Counted from the first letter of the stretch, positions 50,247 through 58,676 are shown. The stretch: DNA of 64,000 nt from DATMGU01 sp035555315 (GCA_035555315.1 DATMGU010000019.1:19702-83701); one strand, 5' to 3'. The notes: generated by a model from the letters alone, not told the origin. Numbers and translations: made by a program.

Positions 50247-51089
50247 CTACATCCCCAACTTCACCCGAGACTGCCGCGCCATCTCCGCCACGTAGTCGGT
50301 CGGCGGCATCTCATAGGTCTTCTCCCATTCCAGCATCTTGCCCTGGGCGGAGGCCTTAACGATGGCGGCGTTGACGGCGTCGAGGAAGGCGGGCTCGTTC
50401 TTGCGCACGCCGCCCGGTTGCGGCAGATGCTCGTATGGCAGGGCGGCGACGCGGTAGCGGTCGGCGAAGCCCGGCTCGACGATCTTCTTGGCGAGCGTTC
50501 CCTCATCGAAGGCGACGCCCTCGCAGCGCGAGTCATCCAGCGCCTTGTAGACATCCGGCAGGCCGGTGAAGTTGACCAGCTTGAGCCCCAGTTCCTCGGT
50601 CAGCTTGCGCAGGTAGTAGGACCCCTGGATCGAGCAGAAGGTATGGTCGCGCGCGGTCTCCCAGCTCGTCACCGGGCTATCCTTGCGCACGATCAGCATC
50701 GGCCCGCCGGCCGAATAGGCCGGGATGGTGAAATCAATGATCAGCGCCCGCTCCGGCGTCTGGCCGAGGGTCGCGAGGATGAGATCGATCCGCCCGGCTT
50801 GCAGGAACTGGATACGGTTGGCCGCCACCACCGGCACGAACTCGATCGCGTCCGGCGAGCCGAGAAGCTCGTTGGCGACATACTTCGCCAAATCGACCTC
50901 GAAGCCGACCAGACGGCCATCCGGGGTCAGGTAGCCGAAGGGCGGATAGTCGTTCTTGACGCCGACGATCAGCTTGCCGCGCGCCTTGACCTCGGCGAGC
51001 TCGTCGGCATGCGCCGAGGCCCCGGCCACGGCGAGGCCAACCATAGCAAGGCAGGCCAGCAGCAGATTTCCGAACAAGCGACGTTTCAT
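50247..51089 (-). CDS. Amino-acid ABC transporter substrate-binding protein (cluster C)
   Basis: A 280-residue family-3 binding protein. It has a Sec signal peptide (MKRRLFGNLLLACLAMVGLA, cleavage after AHA-like site before DELAEV). The mature start is KARGKLIVGVKNDYPPFGYL and DGRLVGFEVDLAKYVANELL, then RIDLILATLGQTPERALIID, typical of polar amino-acid receptors. Start 51089 has a GAAGGAA site. An earlier ATG at 51116 that overlaps the flavoprotein stop (ATGA) is possible. Like the cluster B receptor it has a cysteine pair in the ligand domain (TFCSIQ, DSRCEG). The ligand is probably a modified amino acid or betaine given the neighbouring demethylase-type flavoprotein. Confidence 0.9.
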   Translation of the reverse strand: MKRRLFGNLLLACLAMVGLAVAGASAHADELAEVKARGKLIVGVKNDYPPFGYLTPDGRLVGFEVDLAKYVANELLGSPDAIEFVPVVAANRIQFLQAGRIDLILATLGQTPERALIIDFTIPAYSAGGPMLIVRKDSPVTSWETARDHTFCSIQGSYYLRKLTEELGLKLVNFTGLPDVYKALDDSRCEGVAFDEGTLAKKIVEPGFADRYRVAALPYEHLPQPGGVRKNEPAFLDAVNAAIVKASAQGKMLEWEKTYEMPPTDYVAEMARQSRVKLGM

Positions 51090-51112
51090 GCGAGGTTCCT
51101 TCGTTTCGGGTT

Positions 51113-53212
51113 TCATAGGTTGTAGCAGAGCCGGAGGGCGTCGTGGATGGCGGCGTGAATATCGCGGCTGGCCACGGCGTCGCCGACGCGGAACAGGTCG
51201 AACGAGCCATCCGGCGCATGCAGCAAGGCCTGTGCCCGCCCCTCCACCAAAGCGGGCCAGTCCATCTCGCCGAGGTTGCGGCTTCGCGGCCGCAGGGCTT
51301 CGAACAGGGCGGTCTCGGGCAGGGTACCGTGCTCGGCCACGACGAGATCGACCAGCCGTTCGGTGCCGGCGCCGCTATAGACATTGACCAGCATCGCCGC
51401 GAGCTGGTTGCCCGAACGGCGCAGACCCGTCAGACGATGATCCGGGGTGATGATGCCGCCGCCACCATAGATGTTGCGCAGATGGATGGCGTAGTTGGAG
51501 CCGGTCATCTCCTCGCCGATCGCGCGCTCGGGGGTCACGAGCTCGACCCGCGCGCCGGCCGCCAGCAGCGCTTCGGCGCAGGACGGGGCCTGGTTGTAGC
51601 CGTGGTCGTCGAAGACGAGGACCGAGGTACCGCTGGCCAGCGCGTCGATGACGCCGCCGCCGGCCAGCACGTCGGAGGTCGAGACGGCCAGCTCCACGCC
51701 GGGGAACTCGCCCTTGGCGGGCCGACCGCCGGTGGCCAGGACCACCAAATCCGGCTGCGCGGCCAGCACGTCCTCCGCCCCCGCCAGGTGACCGAGCTTC
51801 ACCACGACCCCTAGCCGGCGCAGCTCCGCCTCGAACCAGGCGACACTGCCGGCGAGTGCCGCGCGCCATGTCGCCCGCGCCGCGATCGCCACCTGGCCGC
51901 CGAGGTGCAGCCGCGCCTCGAACAGCGTCACCGCATGGCCGCGCTCGGCCAGCACCCGCGCCGCCTCCAGCCCGCCCGGTCCGCCGCCGACCACCACCGC
52001 GCGGCGAGGGTCGGCGGCCCGCGCGATCACCTGCGGCAGCTTCGTCTCGCGCCCGGTCGCGGCGTTGTGCAGGCAGAGCGACATGCCGCCCAGATGCAGC
52101 CGTTCGACGCAGTAATTGGCACCGACGCAAGGCCGCACCTCCGCCGTCCGGCCCTCGACGGTCTTGCGCACCAGATGCGGGTCGGCGATATGGGCGCGCG
52201 TCATGCCGACCATGTCGACGAGCCCGGCACTCACCAGACCCGCGGCGTCGGCGAGATCGAGCACCCGGCCGGCATGAAACACCGGTTGCCGCACCGCGCG
52301 GCGGATGTCGCCCGCCATGCCCGCATAGGGTGTCCGCTCCGCCCACATGCCGGGGATGGATTGCGCGAGCGAGAGCGCCGTGCGGTTCTGCCCGGTCGAG
52401 ACGGTGAAGAAGTCGATCAGCCCGGTGGCCGACAGCCGGGCCGCCACCTCGACGCAAGCCTCGTGGTCGAGCCCGCCCTCCAGCATCTCATCCGCCGTCA
52501 GCCGCAGGCCGGCGACGAAATCCTCGCCCGCCTCGCGGCGGATGCTCTCGAAAACCTCCACGGCGAAGCGCAGCCGGTTCTCCAGGCTGCCGCCATAGGC
52601 GTCGGTGCGCCGGTTGGTGACGGGGGAGAAGAATTGACCGATCAGATGCGCGCCGGAGGCGATGACCTCGACCCCATCCAGGTCGCCATCGCGGCAGCGG
52701 CGCGCGGCGGCGCCGAAATCGGCCACGACGCGGGCGATGTCGGAGGCCTCCATCGCGCGGGGGAACGCCCGATGCGCCGGCTCGCGCACCGCCGATGGGG
52801 CGATGGGGACGAGCCAGTTCTCCGCATCCCAGCGCGAGCGATGGCCGAGATGGGTGATCTGGCACATCAGCGCCGCGCCATGCCGATGGATGCGCCCGGC
52901 GAAGCTCCGCAGATGCGGGATGACGCCGTCATCGGCGACAGAAATTTGCCGCCATTGCGCCGCCGGGCTGTCGATGGAGACGGAGGACGACCCGCCGAAG
53001 CAGGTCAGCGCCAAACCGCCCCGCGCCTTTTCCTCGTGATAGGCCTGATAGCGCTCCAGCGGCCGCCCACCCTCGGCATAGCCCGGGGCGTGGCTCGTGC
53101 TCATGATCCGGTTCTTGAGCCGCAGCCGCTTGATCGTCAGCGGCTCGAACAGAGGCCGCAGGCTCTCATCGACGGAGGTCATGGTCGGAACGGGAGTAGC
53201 GGCGACTTTCAT
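51113..53212 (-). CDS. NADH:flavin oxidoreductase, TMADH/StcD-like demethylase type
   Basis: A 699-residue fusion of an old-yellow-enzyme barrel (residues ~18-360, FMN: LFEPLTIKRLRLKNRIMSTS, THLGHRSRWD, ASGAHLIGQFFSPVTNRRTD) with a two-domain NAD(P)/FAD-type module (RRAVVVGGGPGGLEAARVLA). This is the layout of trimethylamine dehydrogenase, 2,4-dienoyl-CoA reductase and the N-methylproline/stachydrine demethylase group. Three of four 4Fe-4S cysteines are seen (Cys362, Cys368, Cys380), and the expected second one is Ala365 in CVGANYC. I recall that spelling from demethylase relatives. First gene of cluster C; start 53212 is the best family N-terminus, with poor ribosome binding site. It may demethylate a betaine or N-methyl amino acid. 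Confidence 0.85.
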   Translation of the reverse strand: MKVAATPVPTMTSVDESLRPLFEPLTIKRLRLKNRIMSTSHAPGYAEGGRPLERYQAYHEEKARGGLALTCFGGSSSVSIDSPAAQWRQISVADDGVIPHLRSFAGRIHRHGAALMCQITHLGHRSRWDAENWLVPIAPSAVREPAHRAFPRAMEASDIARVVADFGAAARRCRDGDLDGVEVIASGAHLIGQFFSPVTNRRTDAYGGSLENRLRFAVEVFESIRREAGEDFVAGLRLTADEMLEGGLDHEACVEVAARLSATGLIDFFTVSTGQNRTALSLAQSIPGMWAERTPYAGMAGDIRRAVRQPVFHAGRVLDLADAAGLVSAGLVDMVGMTRAHIADPHLVRKTVEGRTAEVRPCVGANYCVERLHLGGMSLCLHNAATGRETKLPQVIARAADPRRAVVVGGGPGGLEAARVLAERGHAVTLFEARLHLGGQVAIAARATWRAALAGSVAWFEAELRRLGVVVKLGHLAGAEDVLAAQPDLVVLATGGRPAKGEFPGVELAVSTSDVLAGGGVIDALASGTSVLVFDDHGYNQAPSCAEALLAAGARVELVTPERAIGEEMTGSNYAIHLRNIYGGGGIITPDHRLTGLRRSGNQLAAMLVNVYSGAGTERLVDLVVAEHGTLPETALFEALRPRSRNLGEMDWPALVEGRAQALLHAPDGSFDLFRVGDAVASRDIHAAIHDALRLCYNL

Positions 53213-53262
53213 GCCCGGAAAAATGCCAAGCCTAAGGGAGGCCGTCGACAAAATTCTCTCAA

Positions 53263-53291
53263 TGTGGTGAAAAAATACCCGCTTTCCCACA
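53263..53291. promoter_or_regulatory. Imperfect inverted repeat between cluster C and the IclR gene
   Basis: TGTGGTGAAA at 53263-53272 and TTTCCCACA at 53283-53291 form an imperfect inverted repeat with a 10-bp spacer, in the 122-bp divergent space. The region is AT-rich compared with its surroundings. IclR proteins often bind such palindromes with GTGGAA/TTCCAC-like arms. It is the best candidate operator for both the regulator and cluster C. Confidence 0.45.
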
Positions 53292-53334
53292 ATATGAAAA
53301 AAGCTGGGCGATAGTTAGGCGGAAAGGCGATTTG

Positions 53335-54144
53335 GTGCCAGGCAACATGGCGGGAACCCAACTCCTCGATCGCGCGATCGCTCTGCTCCGCCTGGTGGCC
53401 GATGCGGGAGCGAACGGTCTCGCGGTCCGCGACCTATCGGCGGCGACCGGCCTCAGCGTGTCGACATGCCACCGCGTCGCGGCGGCCCTGGCCGGTCACG
53501 GCTTGCTGGCGCGCGACGAGAGTGCTCGACGCTATCGGCTCGGCCTGGAATTCTTCGTGCTCGGTGCCCGGGCGGCGGAGCGCACCGGGCTCGGTCAGCT
53601 CTGCCGTCCGGTGCTGACGCGTCTCGCGGCGGAGACCGACGATACGGTTTTGCTGATGATGCGGCATAATTTCGAGTCCGTCTGCATCGACCGTCGGGAT
53701 GGCCGGATCATCATCCAGACGCTTACCGGCGCTATAGGAGGCAGTGTGCCTCTCGGCGTCGGTCCCGGCAGCCAGGCCATCCTGGCATTCCTGGCCGCCG
53801 ACGAGGTCGACGCGATCATCGCGCACAACACCCCCCGCTACGCCACCGTCCAGGGTCAAAACCCGGCCCTCATTCGCACCGCGATCGAGGACGTTCGCGC
53901 ACGCGGCTATGCGCTCGATTATGGTGGGATCATTCAAGGCGTCGCCGGGATCGCCGTGCCTCTGCGGGCACCGGGCTTGGGCGTCGTGGCGTCGCTCGGC
54001 CTCGGCATGCTGACGAGCCAGCTCGACGACGAGCGCGTGCATTCCCTCGTCGATCGCCTGAAACGCGAGGCGGTTCGGATCGAAGCCGAAATCAATCCCC
54101 TGTCGCTGCTGCCGGTGAACGCGGCGGGTAAGCAAGCCGGATGA
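53335..54144 (+). CDS. IclR-family transcriptional regulator (cluster C)
   Basis: A 269-residue IclR regulator. The winged HTH is GLAVRDLSAATGLSVSTCHRVAAALAGHG (about residues 27-55), followed by the R-R-Y-R-L-G connector and a GAF-like ligand domain (DTVLLMMRHNFESVCIDRRD, VPLGVGPGSQAILAFLAADE, GIAVPLRAPGLGVVASLGLG). Start choice: GGAAAGG at 53321-53327 best serves the GTG at 53335; TTG 53332 and ATG 53347 are alternatives. It is divergent from the flavoprotein that heads cluster C and is its likely regulator. Confidence 0.9.
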   Translation: MPGNMAGTQLLDRAIALLRLVADAGANGLAVRDLSAATGLSVSTCHRVAAALAGHGLLARDESARRYRLGLEFFVLGARAAERTGLGQLCRPVLTRLAAETDDTVLLMMRHNFESVCIDRRDGRIIIQTLTGAIGGSVPLGVGPGSQAILAFLAADEVDAIIAHNTPRYATVQGQNPALIRTAIEDVRARGYALDYGGIIQGVAGIAVPLRAPGLGVVASLGLGMLTSQLDDERVHSLVDRLKREAVRIEAEINPLSLLPVNAAGKQAG

Positions 54145-54180
54145 CAGCCTACTCAAAATCGTCCCATGACGGATTTTTTA

Positions 54181-54197
54181 GTAGATTCCGAATCTAC
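54181..54197. promoter_or_regulatory. 17-bp near-perfect palindrome upstream of the phasin gene
   Basis: GTAGATTC-C-GAATCTAC is a perfect dyad with a single central base. It lies in the 266-bp space between the IclR and phasin genes, after an AT-rich run (GACGGATTTTTTA). It may be an operator, for example for a PHB-responsive repressor, or part of a terminator for the IclR gene. Nothing else in the 266 bp is recognised except the phasin ribosome binding site. Confidence 0.4.
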
Positions 54198-54410
54198 AGC
54201 CGCCACTTTGCTCTCTATTATGCTGGTGTGCTTAAAGAGTGGCTGTCAGCCGGTGGCCGGAATGCGGTCATGCGTCACCCGCGCTCCCCATCGACAGCTT
54301 GAATCAGGTTGGTTCCCGAGACTCAAGCCTTTTTCGATCAGCGACTTACCCGTCAAGCGACGCCAAGGCAGTGCCACGTAACAGACGCCATTTGCCAAGG
54401 AGCTCCCGTC

Positions 54411-54866
54411 ATGACCAGCACCACCGCCCAGCAAATCACCAAAGCCAATACCGATACCGTGACCAAGAACGGCAATGCCGCCGAGCAGATCATCAAGCGC
54501 AATGCCGACGCCATGACCAAGAACGGCGAGATCGCTGAACATATCACCAAAGCCAATGCCGACATCCTAACGGAGAGCGGCACCGCCGCCATGGCCGGCC
54601 TGCAGGAACTGATCAAGGCTTATCAGGCCTCGGCGACCAAGAATGTCGAGAAGCTGACCACGTCGATCCAAGCACTTGCCGCCGTGACGACCCCAGCCGA
54701 GTTCATCGAACTGCAACAGAGACTGATCACGGAAAGTATCGATGCCGCGGTCAGCGATTGCGGCAACATCGCCAAATTGACCGCCGCCATGTTCACCGCC
54801 GCTCTCGATCCGGTGCAGAAGCAGGTCGCGGAACTGCAAAACACTCTGAAGAGCAGAACACACTGA
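54411..54866 (+). CDS. Phasin-family protein
   Basis: A 151-residue, highly helical phasin of the type that coats polyhydroxyalkanoate granules. Three imperfect 17-18-residue repeats open it (ITKANTDTVTKNGNAAEQII, then KRNADAMTKNGEIAEHITKA, then NADILTESGTAAMAGLQELI). The phasin core follows: LIKAYQASATKNVEKLTTSI, FIELQQRLITESIDAAVSDC and PVQKQVAELQNTLK. The alternation of small and polar residues gives an amphipathic helix. AAGGAG lies nine bases before the ATG. No PHA synthase is in the window, so the gene is a free-standing accessory. Confidence 0.82.
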   Translation: MTSTTAQQITKANTDTVTKNGNAAEQIIKRNADAMTKNGEIAEHITKANADILTESGTAAMAGLQELIKAYQASATKNVEKLTTSIQALAAVTTPAEFIELQQRLITESIDAAVSDCGNIAKLTAAMFTAALDPVQKQVAELQNTLKSRTH

Positions 54867-55132
54867 ACGAAGCAAGCCGATCGGCCTATCCGATCGTCCC
54901 GCTTATCGCGCCGTGCCCCATCACCGGGGCGCGGCGTCGAGCCCCTCGATGACATGAAGTGGTATCTGGTTAATTGGGAGAACTGGTGGCCCTCGTCGCG
55001 GGCATTCACGCCCTAGAAGGCTTTCGGCAAGCCCGGCCGACCCGTTCCTACATCGCCGATATGACGACTTGTTGCTGTTTGTGCAACGTCACGCATACTC
55101 GCGCCGCGCTTCAGTTTTAACGCTCCGAACTG
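54867..55132. other. Intergenic space between phasin and PrpF genes, no feature seen
   Basis: This 266-bp convergent space has no convincing frame, RNA or hairpin with a U-run. Its right half is less GC-rich (GACTTGTTGCTGTTTGTGCA, then TTTTAACGCTCCGAACTGTT) and marks the start of a compositionally different segment holding prpF and LysR. Confidence 0.5.
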
Positions 55133-56269
55133 TTATAATGTTCCATACACCCAGCCTTCCATGAGCCGACGCGCCGTGGCGTAGACAATCGTACGGTCGA
55201 CTACGGGTGGATCGCTGTCGGGAACCAACATCGCCCCGACCGTCATTACGCCGGAGGGCGTGGCTACGCGCACCTCCGGACCGGCGGTCGGAAGCTCGCA
55301 TGCCTCGGATGGTATGGAATTCGGCACCAGGCAGGTGGCAGCAAGGCACATGGCCGCCGTCAGTGGCACGGCTTTGTGCGCGCGGCCCATTGAGATCATC
55401 CTTACCAGGATGTTGGCGTCGCCGGATCGGATGAGGCTGCCATCGAGGGCTTGATAGTCGCGCGGGCGCGCAACGATTCCGACTTTAGGACTGGCAAGTT
55501 TGGCTTGCTCAGGCGTCGCAGCAAGTCCCATGCACACGGCGGCCTCGCGCCGTATGGCTTCCAGCAACGCCATGGCGCGCGAATCAGCATCGATCTTGTC
55601 GGGCGGCAGCGTCGCATCCAGGCCGACTTCCTCGGCGCGAACCCACGCTACTGGGAGCGTGGCGTAGGATGCGGTCACAGTGAAGATGCCGTCAGGCAGC
55701 GTCACGCGGTTCGTTATACTACCGCTCGGAAATAGGTGGCCTGAACCCGGTGCCCCTGGGCGCAGATATTCGAGCGCTATGCGCGCGCCAGTACCGCTGA
55801 CGCCGGGCATGGCAAACCGACCCTCAGGGTTGAATACGCCATTGACGAGCGGGATACGGGCGTGGATCAACGCGCCGGTATTCAAATTGTGCAGGCGAAC
55901 GACCGTCTCGGTATCCGCGTCCGGTTTAACAAGAGCCGTATCGAGCGCGAAGGGACCGACCGCTGAGGATAGATTGCCGCAGTTAGCGCTCCAATCCACC
56001 ATCGGCCGGTCGATAGCAACCTGTCCATGCAGAAAGTCCACGTCGGCGTCCGATCGTACGGATGAGCGTACGATGATGGCTTTCGACAACGACGAGATGC
56101 CGCCGCCCATACCATTGAGTTGGCGACCATTAGGATCGGGACTGCCGAACGCGGAGAGCAGGAAGCGCTCGCGACTCTCCACATCCTCCGGTAGATCGCT
56201 CTCGTGGAAGAACAGCCCTTTGCTTGTGCCGCCCCGCATGAAAACGACCGGCAATTTCGTCTGCCGCAT
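55133..56269 (-). CDS. PrpF-family tautomerase/isomerase (4-oxalomesaconate tautomerase or methylaconitate isomerase type)
   Basis: A 378-residue PrpF protein (diaminopimelate-epimerase-like fold). The opening LPVVFMRGGTSKGLFFHESD is the family signature, followed by LNGMGGGISSLSKAIIV and DWSANCGNLSSAVGPFAL. RPGAPGSGHLFPSGSITNRV and MISMGRAHKAVPLTAAMCLA are later conserved blocks. PrpF isomerises methylaconitate, and GalD-like members tautomerise 4-oxalomesaconate in gallate breakdown. No prpC/acnD or gallate genes are beside it. GGAGGGAG precedes the ATG. It is divergent from a LysR gene that probably controls it. Its DNA is less GC-rich than the rest of the window. Confidence 0.85.
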   Translation of the reverse strand: MRQTKLPVVFMRGGTSKGLFFHESDLPEDVESRERFLLSAFGSPDPNGRQLNGMGGGISSLSKAIIVRSSVRSDADVDFLHGQVAIDRPMVDWSANCGNLSSAVGPFALDTALVKPDADTETVVRLHNLNTGALIHARIPLVNGVFNPEGRFAMPGVSGTGARIALEYLRPGAPGSGHLFPSGSITNRVTLPDGIFTVTASYATLPVAWVRAEEVGLDATLPPDKIDADSRAMALLEAIRREAAVCMGLAATPEQAKLASPKVGIVARPRDYQALDGSLIRSGDANILVRMISMGRAHKAVPLTAAMCLAATCLVPNSIPSEACELPTAGPEVRVATPSGVMTVGAMLVPDSDPPVVDRTIVYATARRLMEGWVYGTL

Positions 56270-56400
56270 GATGTGTCTCCCTCCACGGTAGCCCAGCCAC
56301 AGTCGCCCCCATGGCCGCCGGAATGGGCCATCTTGCTTAGCGACTGTCTTCTGCTCAAATATATCTTTTAACGTTCTGTGATCTGAAAATGGTATCACCG

Positions 56401-57306
56401 ATGGAATTACGTCATCTCCGCGCCTTTATGGCCGTTGCCGAAGAGCTTCATTTCCGAAGGGCGGCCGAACGCCTGCACATGGCGCAGCCGCCGCTTTCCA
56501 TGATGATTCAGGCTCTGGAGCGCGAGGTCGGGGTTTTGCTCCTTCGCCGGACGAGACGTTCCGTCGCGTTGACCGAGGCTGGAGCGTTATTTCTCGATGA
56601 GACACGGCGCGTGCTCGCCGGCGCGGAGCGCGCTGTCGCTGTCGCGCGGGAGGTGGAACGGGGTGAAGCGGGGCGGCTTGAAGTTGGCTTCACGGGCTCC
56701 GCTTGCTTTAACCCCTGCGTCCCTCGCCTTATTCGCATCTTTCGGGAGCGCTACCCTCAGGTTGAGGTAACTCTCACCGAGCAGAACACGCTGAAGCTAC
56801 TCGATGCCGTGCGTAACGGTGTCTTGGACGCAGCCTTCCTACGCCCACCGGTCGATCAGATGGCGGAGGTGACCGTCGAGACTTTTTTGGAAGAGGAGAT
56901 GGTGGTCGCACTGCCTGCCGGTCATGCACTCTCGTCTAAGGAAGCTCTCCCGCTGTCCGCCCTCCGGGGCGAAACCATTCTGTTGCGGCCGCGCGCTGTC
57001 GGGATCGGATTGGCCGAAGCTGTCATCGCCGCCTGCCGGGTCGCCGGCTTCAGCCCCATCTTAGGACGGCAAGCAGCTCCGCAGATGAGTTCAATTCTCA
57101 ATCTCGTCGCAGCTGGCTTGGGCGTTTCGATCGTGCCGGCTTCAATGCAGGCCATGCAGCCGGGTGAGGTAATCTACCGCCCGCTTGCTGATGCACCGAC
57201 TTTGCGGGCACCCCTTGCTCTGGCACACCAGCCGGACCATCGCAACGCGGCCACGAGAAACTTCACGCGCATCGTCCGAGAGTGGCGCCACACCGTGATG
57301 TCGTAA
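56401..57306 (+). CDS. LysR-family transcriptional regulator (prpF-linked)
   Basis: A 301-residue LysR protein beginning with the classic MELRHLRAFMAVAEELHFRR. HTH: RRAAERLHMAQPPLSMMIQA and LEREVGVLLLRRTRRSVALT. The effector domain has GRLEVGFTGSACFNPCVPRL and LLDAVRNGVLDAAFLRPPVD. It resembles the CbnR/BenM/CatR-like group that responds to organic acids. ATG at 56401 gives the standard N-terminus; an in-frame start at 56389 is less likely. It is divergent from prpF with 131 bp between starts, and shares its lower GC content, suggesting that the pair moved together. Confidence 0.88.
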   Translation: MELRHLRAFMAVAEELHFRRAAERLHMAQPPLSMMIQALEREVGVLLLRRTRRSVALTEAGALFLDETRRVLAGAERAVAVAREVERGEAGRLEVGFTGSACFNPCVPRLIRIFRERYPQVEVTLTEQNTLKLLDAVRNGVLDAAFLRPPVDQMAEVTVETFLEEEMVVALPAGHALSSKEALPLSALRGETILLRPRAVGIGLAEAVIAACRVAGFSPILGRQAAPQMSSILNLVAAGLGVSIVPASMQAMQPGEVIYRPLADAPTLRAPLALAHQPDHRNAATRNFTRIVREWRHTVMS

Positions 57307-57338
57307 GTTTTAGGACTCACGCGACAGATCCCGGCGGA

Positions 57339-57389
57339 AATTAAATCAACGCCCTTAGATATTTTACCATCCAAGCGGTTGATTTAATT
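57339..57389. terminator. Long AT-rich hairpin between convergent LysR and tRNA-Met genes
   Basis: AATTAAATCAAC at 57339-57350 and GTTGATTTAATT at 57378-57389 are perfect 12-bp arms. A further inner pairing (CTTAGAT with ATCCAAG) extends the stem around the loop ATTTTACC. The right arm abuts the CCA end of tRNA-Met. Lying between convergent genes with A/T-rich arms on both strands, it would serve as a bidirectional terminator. An attachment-site relic is an alternative. Confidence 0.5.
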
Positions 57390-57465
57390 GGTAGCGGGAG
57401 AGGGATTTGAACCCCCGACCTTGGGATTATGATTCCCCTGCTCTAACCAGCTGAGCTATCCCGCC
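57389..57465 (-). tRNA. tRNA-Met (anticodon CAT), elongator type, CCA encoded
   Basis: On the minus strand the 77-nt sequence starts GGCGGGATAGCTCAGCTGG and ends TCCCGCTACCA. It folds as a cloverleaf: acceptor GGCGGGA with TCCCGCT (one G-U), D-arm with GCTCAG..GAGC, and anticodon loop ATCATAA giving CAT. The T-arm is CGGGGGTTCAAATCCCT. The CATAA loop with a 5' G-U closed acceptor is the alphaproteobacterial elongator tRNA-Met form. tRNA-Ile2 (lysidine) also has CAT, but its body differs as I recall it. Nothing suggests initiator (no 3-G-C anticodon stem and no C1-A72 mismatch). Confidence 0.92.
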
Positions 57466-57544
57466 ACAGGTTGGGAGGCAGGGTTATGGGGAAACAGGCG
57501 CGTGCTGTCAAGCAACGCCATGGCTGTGGCAGCGCCCTTTTTGC

Positions 57545-58657
57545 CTAAGCCGCGGCGGGTTGGGCGGCGCGGCGGATCCAGCCGCCGCCCAGCACCCGAT
57601 CGCCGTCATAGAGCACGCCGGCCTGGCCTGGTGCCGCCCCCAGGATCGGTTCGGCGAGGATGATCTCGGCGGTACCGTCGGCCGCGGCGGTCACCGTGCC
57701 GGCTACCGGCGTCTGGGCGGAGCGCAGCTTGACCGTGACATCGATCGGCCGGCCCGGCTCGACCGGGGTCAGCCAATTGAGCGAGGCGAGGGTCACCCGG
57801 TCAGTCGCCAGCGCCGCGCGCGGGCCGACCACGACGCGCCGGGTTTCCGGCTCCAGCCGGACGACGAACAGCGGGTCGGCCTGACCGCCTAGATTGAGAC
57901 CACGGCGCTGCCCCACGGTGAAGCGGATGATGCCGTCATGCCGGCCCAGCACGCGGCCCGCGAGATCGACGATCTCGCCGCCGTCGAGCGCGCCCGGCCG
58001 CAGCTTTTCGACCAGCCCGGCATAGGAGCCGGTCGGCACGAAGCAGATGTCCTGGCTGTCCGGCTTGTCGGCGATGTCGAGGCCGTGGCGCGCCGCCACC
58101 GCCCGCGTCTCGGCCTTGCGCATCTCGCCCAGGGGAAAGCGCAGGAAATCGAGCTGCGCCGCCGTGGTGGCGAACAGGAAATAGCTCTGGTCGCGGGCGG
58201 CATCGGCGGCGCGGCGCAGTTCGGCACCAGCCGGCCCGACCACGCGGCGGGCGTAATGGCCGGTCGCCAGCGCCACGGCGCCGAGTTCGCGCGCCGTGCC
58301 CAACAGGTCGGTGAACTTGACCGTCTGATTGCAGCGCACGCAGGGGATCGGCGTCTCGCCCTCGACATAGCTGTCGACGAAATCGTCGATCACCGCCGCG
58401 CGGAACCGGCTCTCGTAATCGAGCACGTAATGCGGGATGCCCAGCCGGTCGGCGACCCGCGCCGCGTCCTCGATATCCTGGCCGGCGCAGCAGGCCCCCT
58501 TGCGCCCGGTCGCCGCCCCCTGGTCGTAGAGCTGCAGCGTGATGCCGACGACGTCGTAGCCCGCCTCGACCAGCAAGGCGGCGGTGACCGCGCTGTCGAC
58601 GCCGCCGGACATGCCGACGACGACGCGCCGGTTATCGGTATCGGGGGCGGGCATCAT
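57545..58657 (-). CDS. mnmA: tRNA 2-thiouridine(34) synthase MnmA
   Basis: A 370-residue tRNA thiolase that adds sulfur to U34 of Lys, Glu and Gln tRNAs. The PP-loop is VVGMSGGVDSAVTAALLVEA. KGACCAGQDIEDAARVADRL, PIPCVRCNQTVKF (catalytic Cys with C-x-x-C) and the second catalytic Cys in DIADKPDSQDICFVPTG are complete. The C-terminal beta domain follows (GIIRFTVGQRRGLNLGGQAD). ATG pair at 58657/58654; the earlier one is used, without a strong site. It follows ferredoxin by 19 bp at the end of the Fe-S/cysteine-desulfurase operon, which logically supplies sulfur from IscS. Confidence 0.95.
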   Translation of the reverse strand: MMPAPDTDNRRVVVGMSGGVDSAVTAALLVEAGYDVVGITLQLYDQGAATGRKGACCAGQDIEDAARVADRLGIPHYVLDYESRFRAAVIDDFVDSYVEGETPIPCVRCNQTVKFTDLLGTARELGAVALATGHYARRVVGPAGAELRRAADAARDQSYFLFATTAAQLDFLRFPLGEMRKAETRAVAARHGLDIADKPDSQDICFVPTGSYAGLVEKLRPGALDGGEIVDLAGRVLGRHDGIIRFTVGQRRGLNLGGQADPLFVVRLEPETRRVVVGPRAALATDRVTLASLNWLTPVEPGRPIDVTVKLRSAQTPVAGTVTAAADGTAEIILAEPILGAAPGQAGVLYDGDRVLGGGWIRRAAQPAAA

Positions 58658-58676
58658 GGCATCGGCCGGATGCCGG

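Noticed and set aside
57389..57465. Assignment as tRNA-Ile2 (CAT) or initiator tRNA
   Set aside because: The body and loop match elongator tRNA-Met; it has no 3-G-C anticodon stem or 1-72 mismatch of an initiator.
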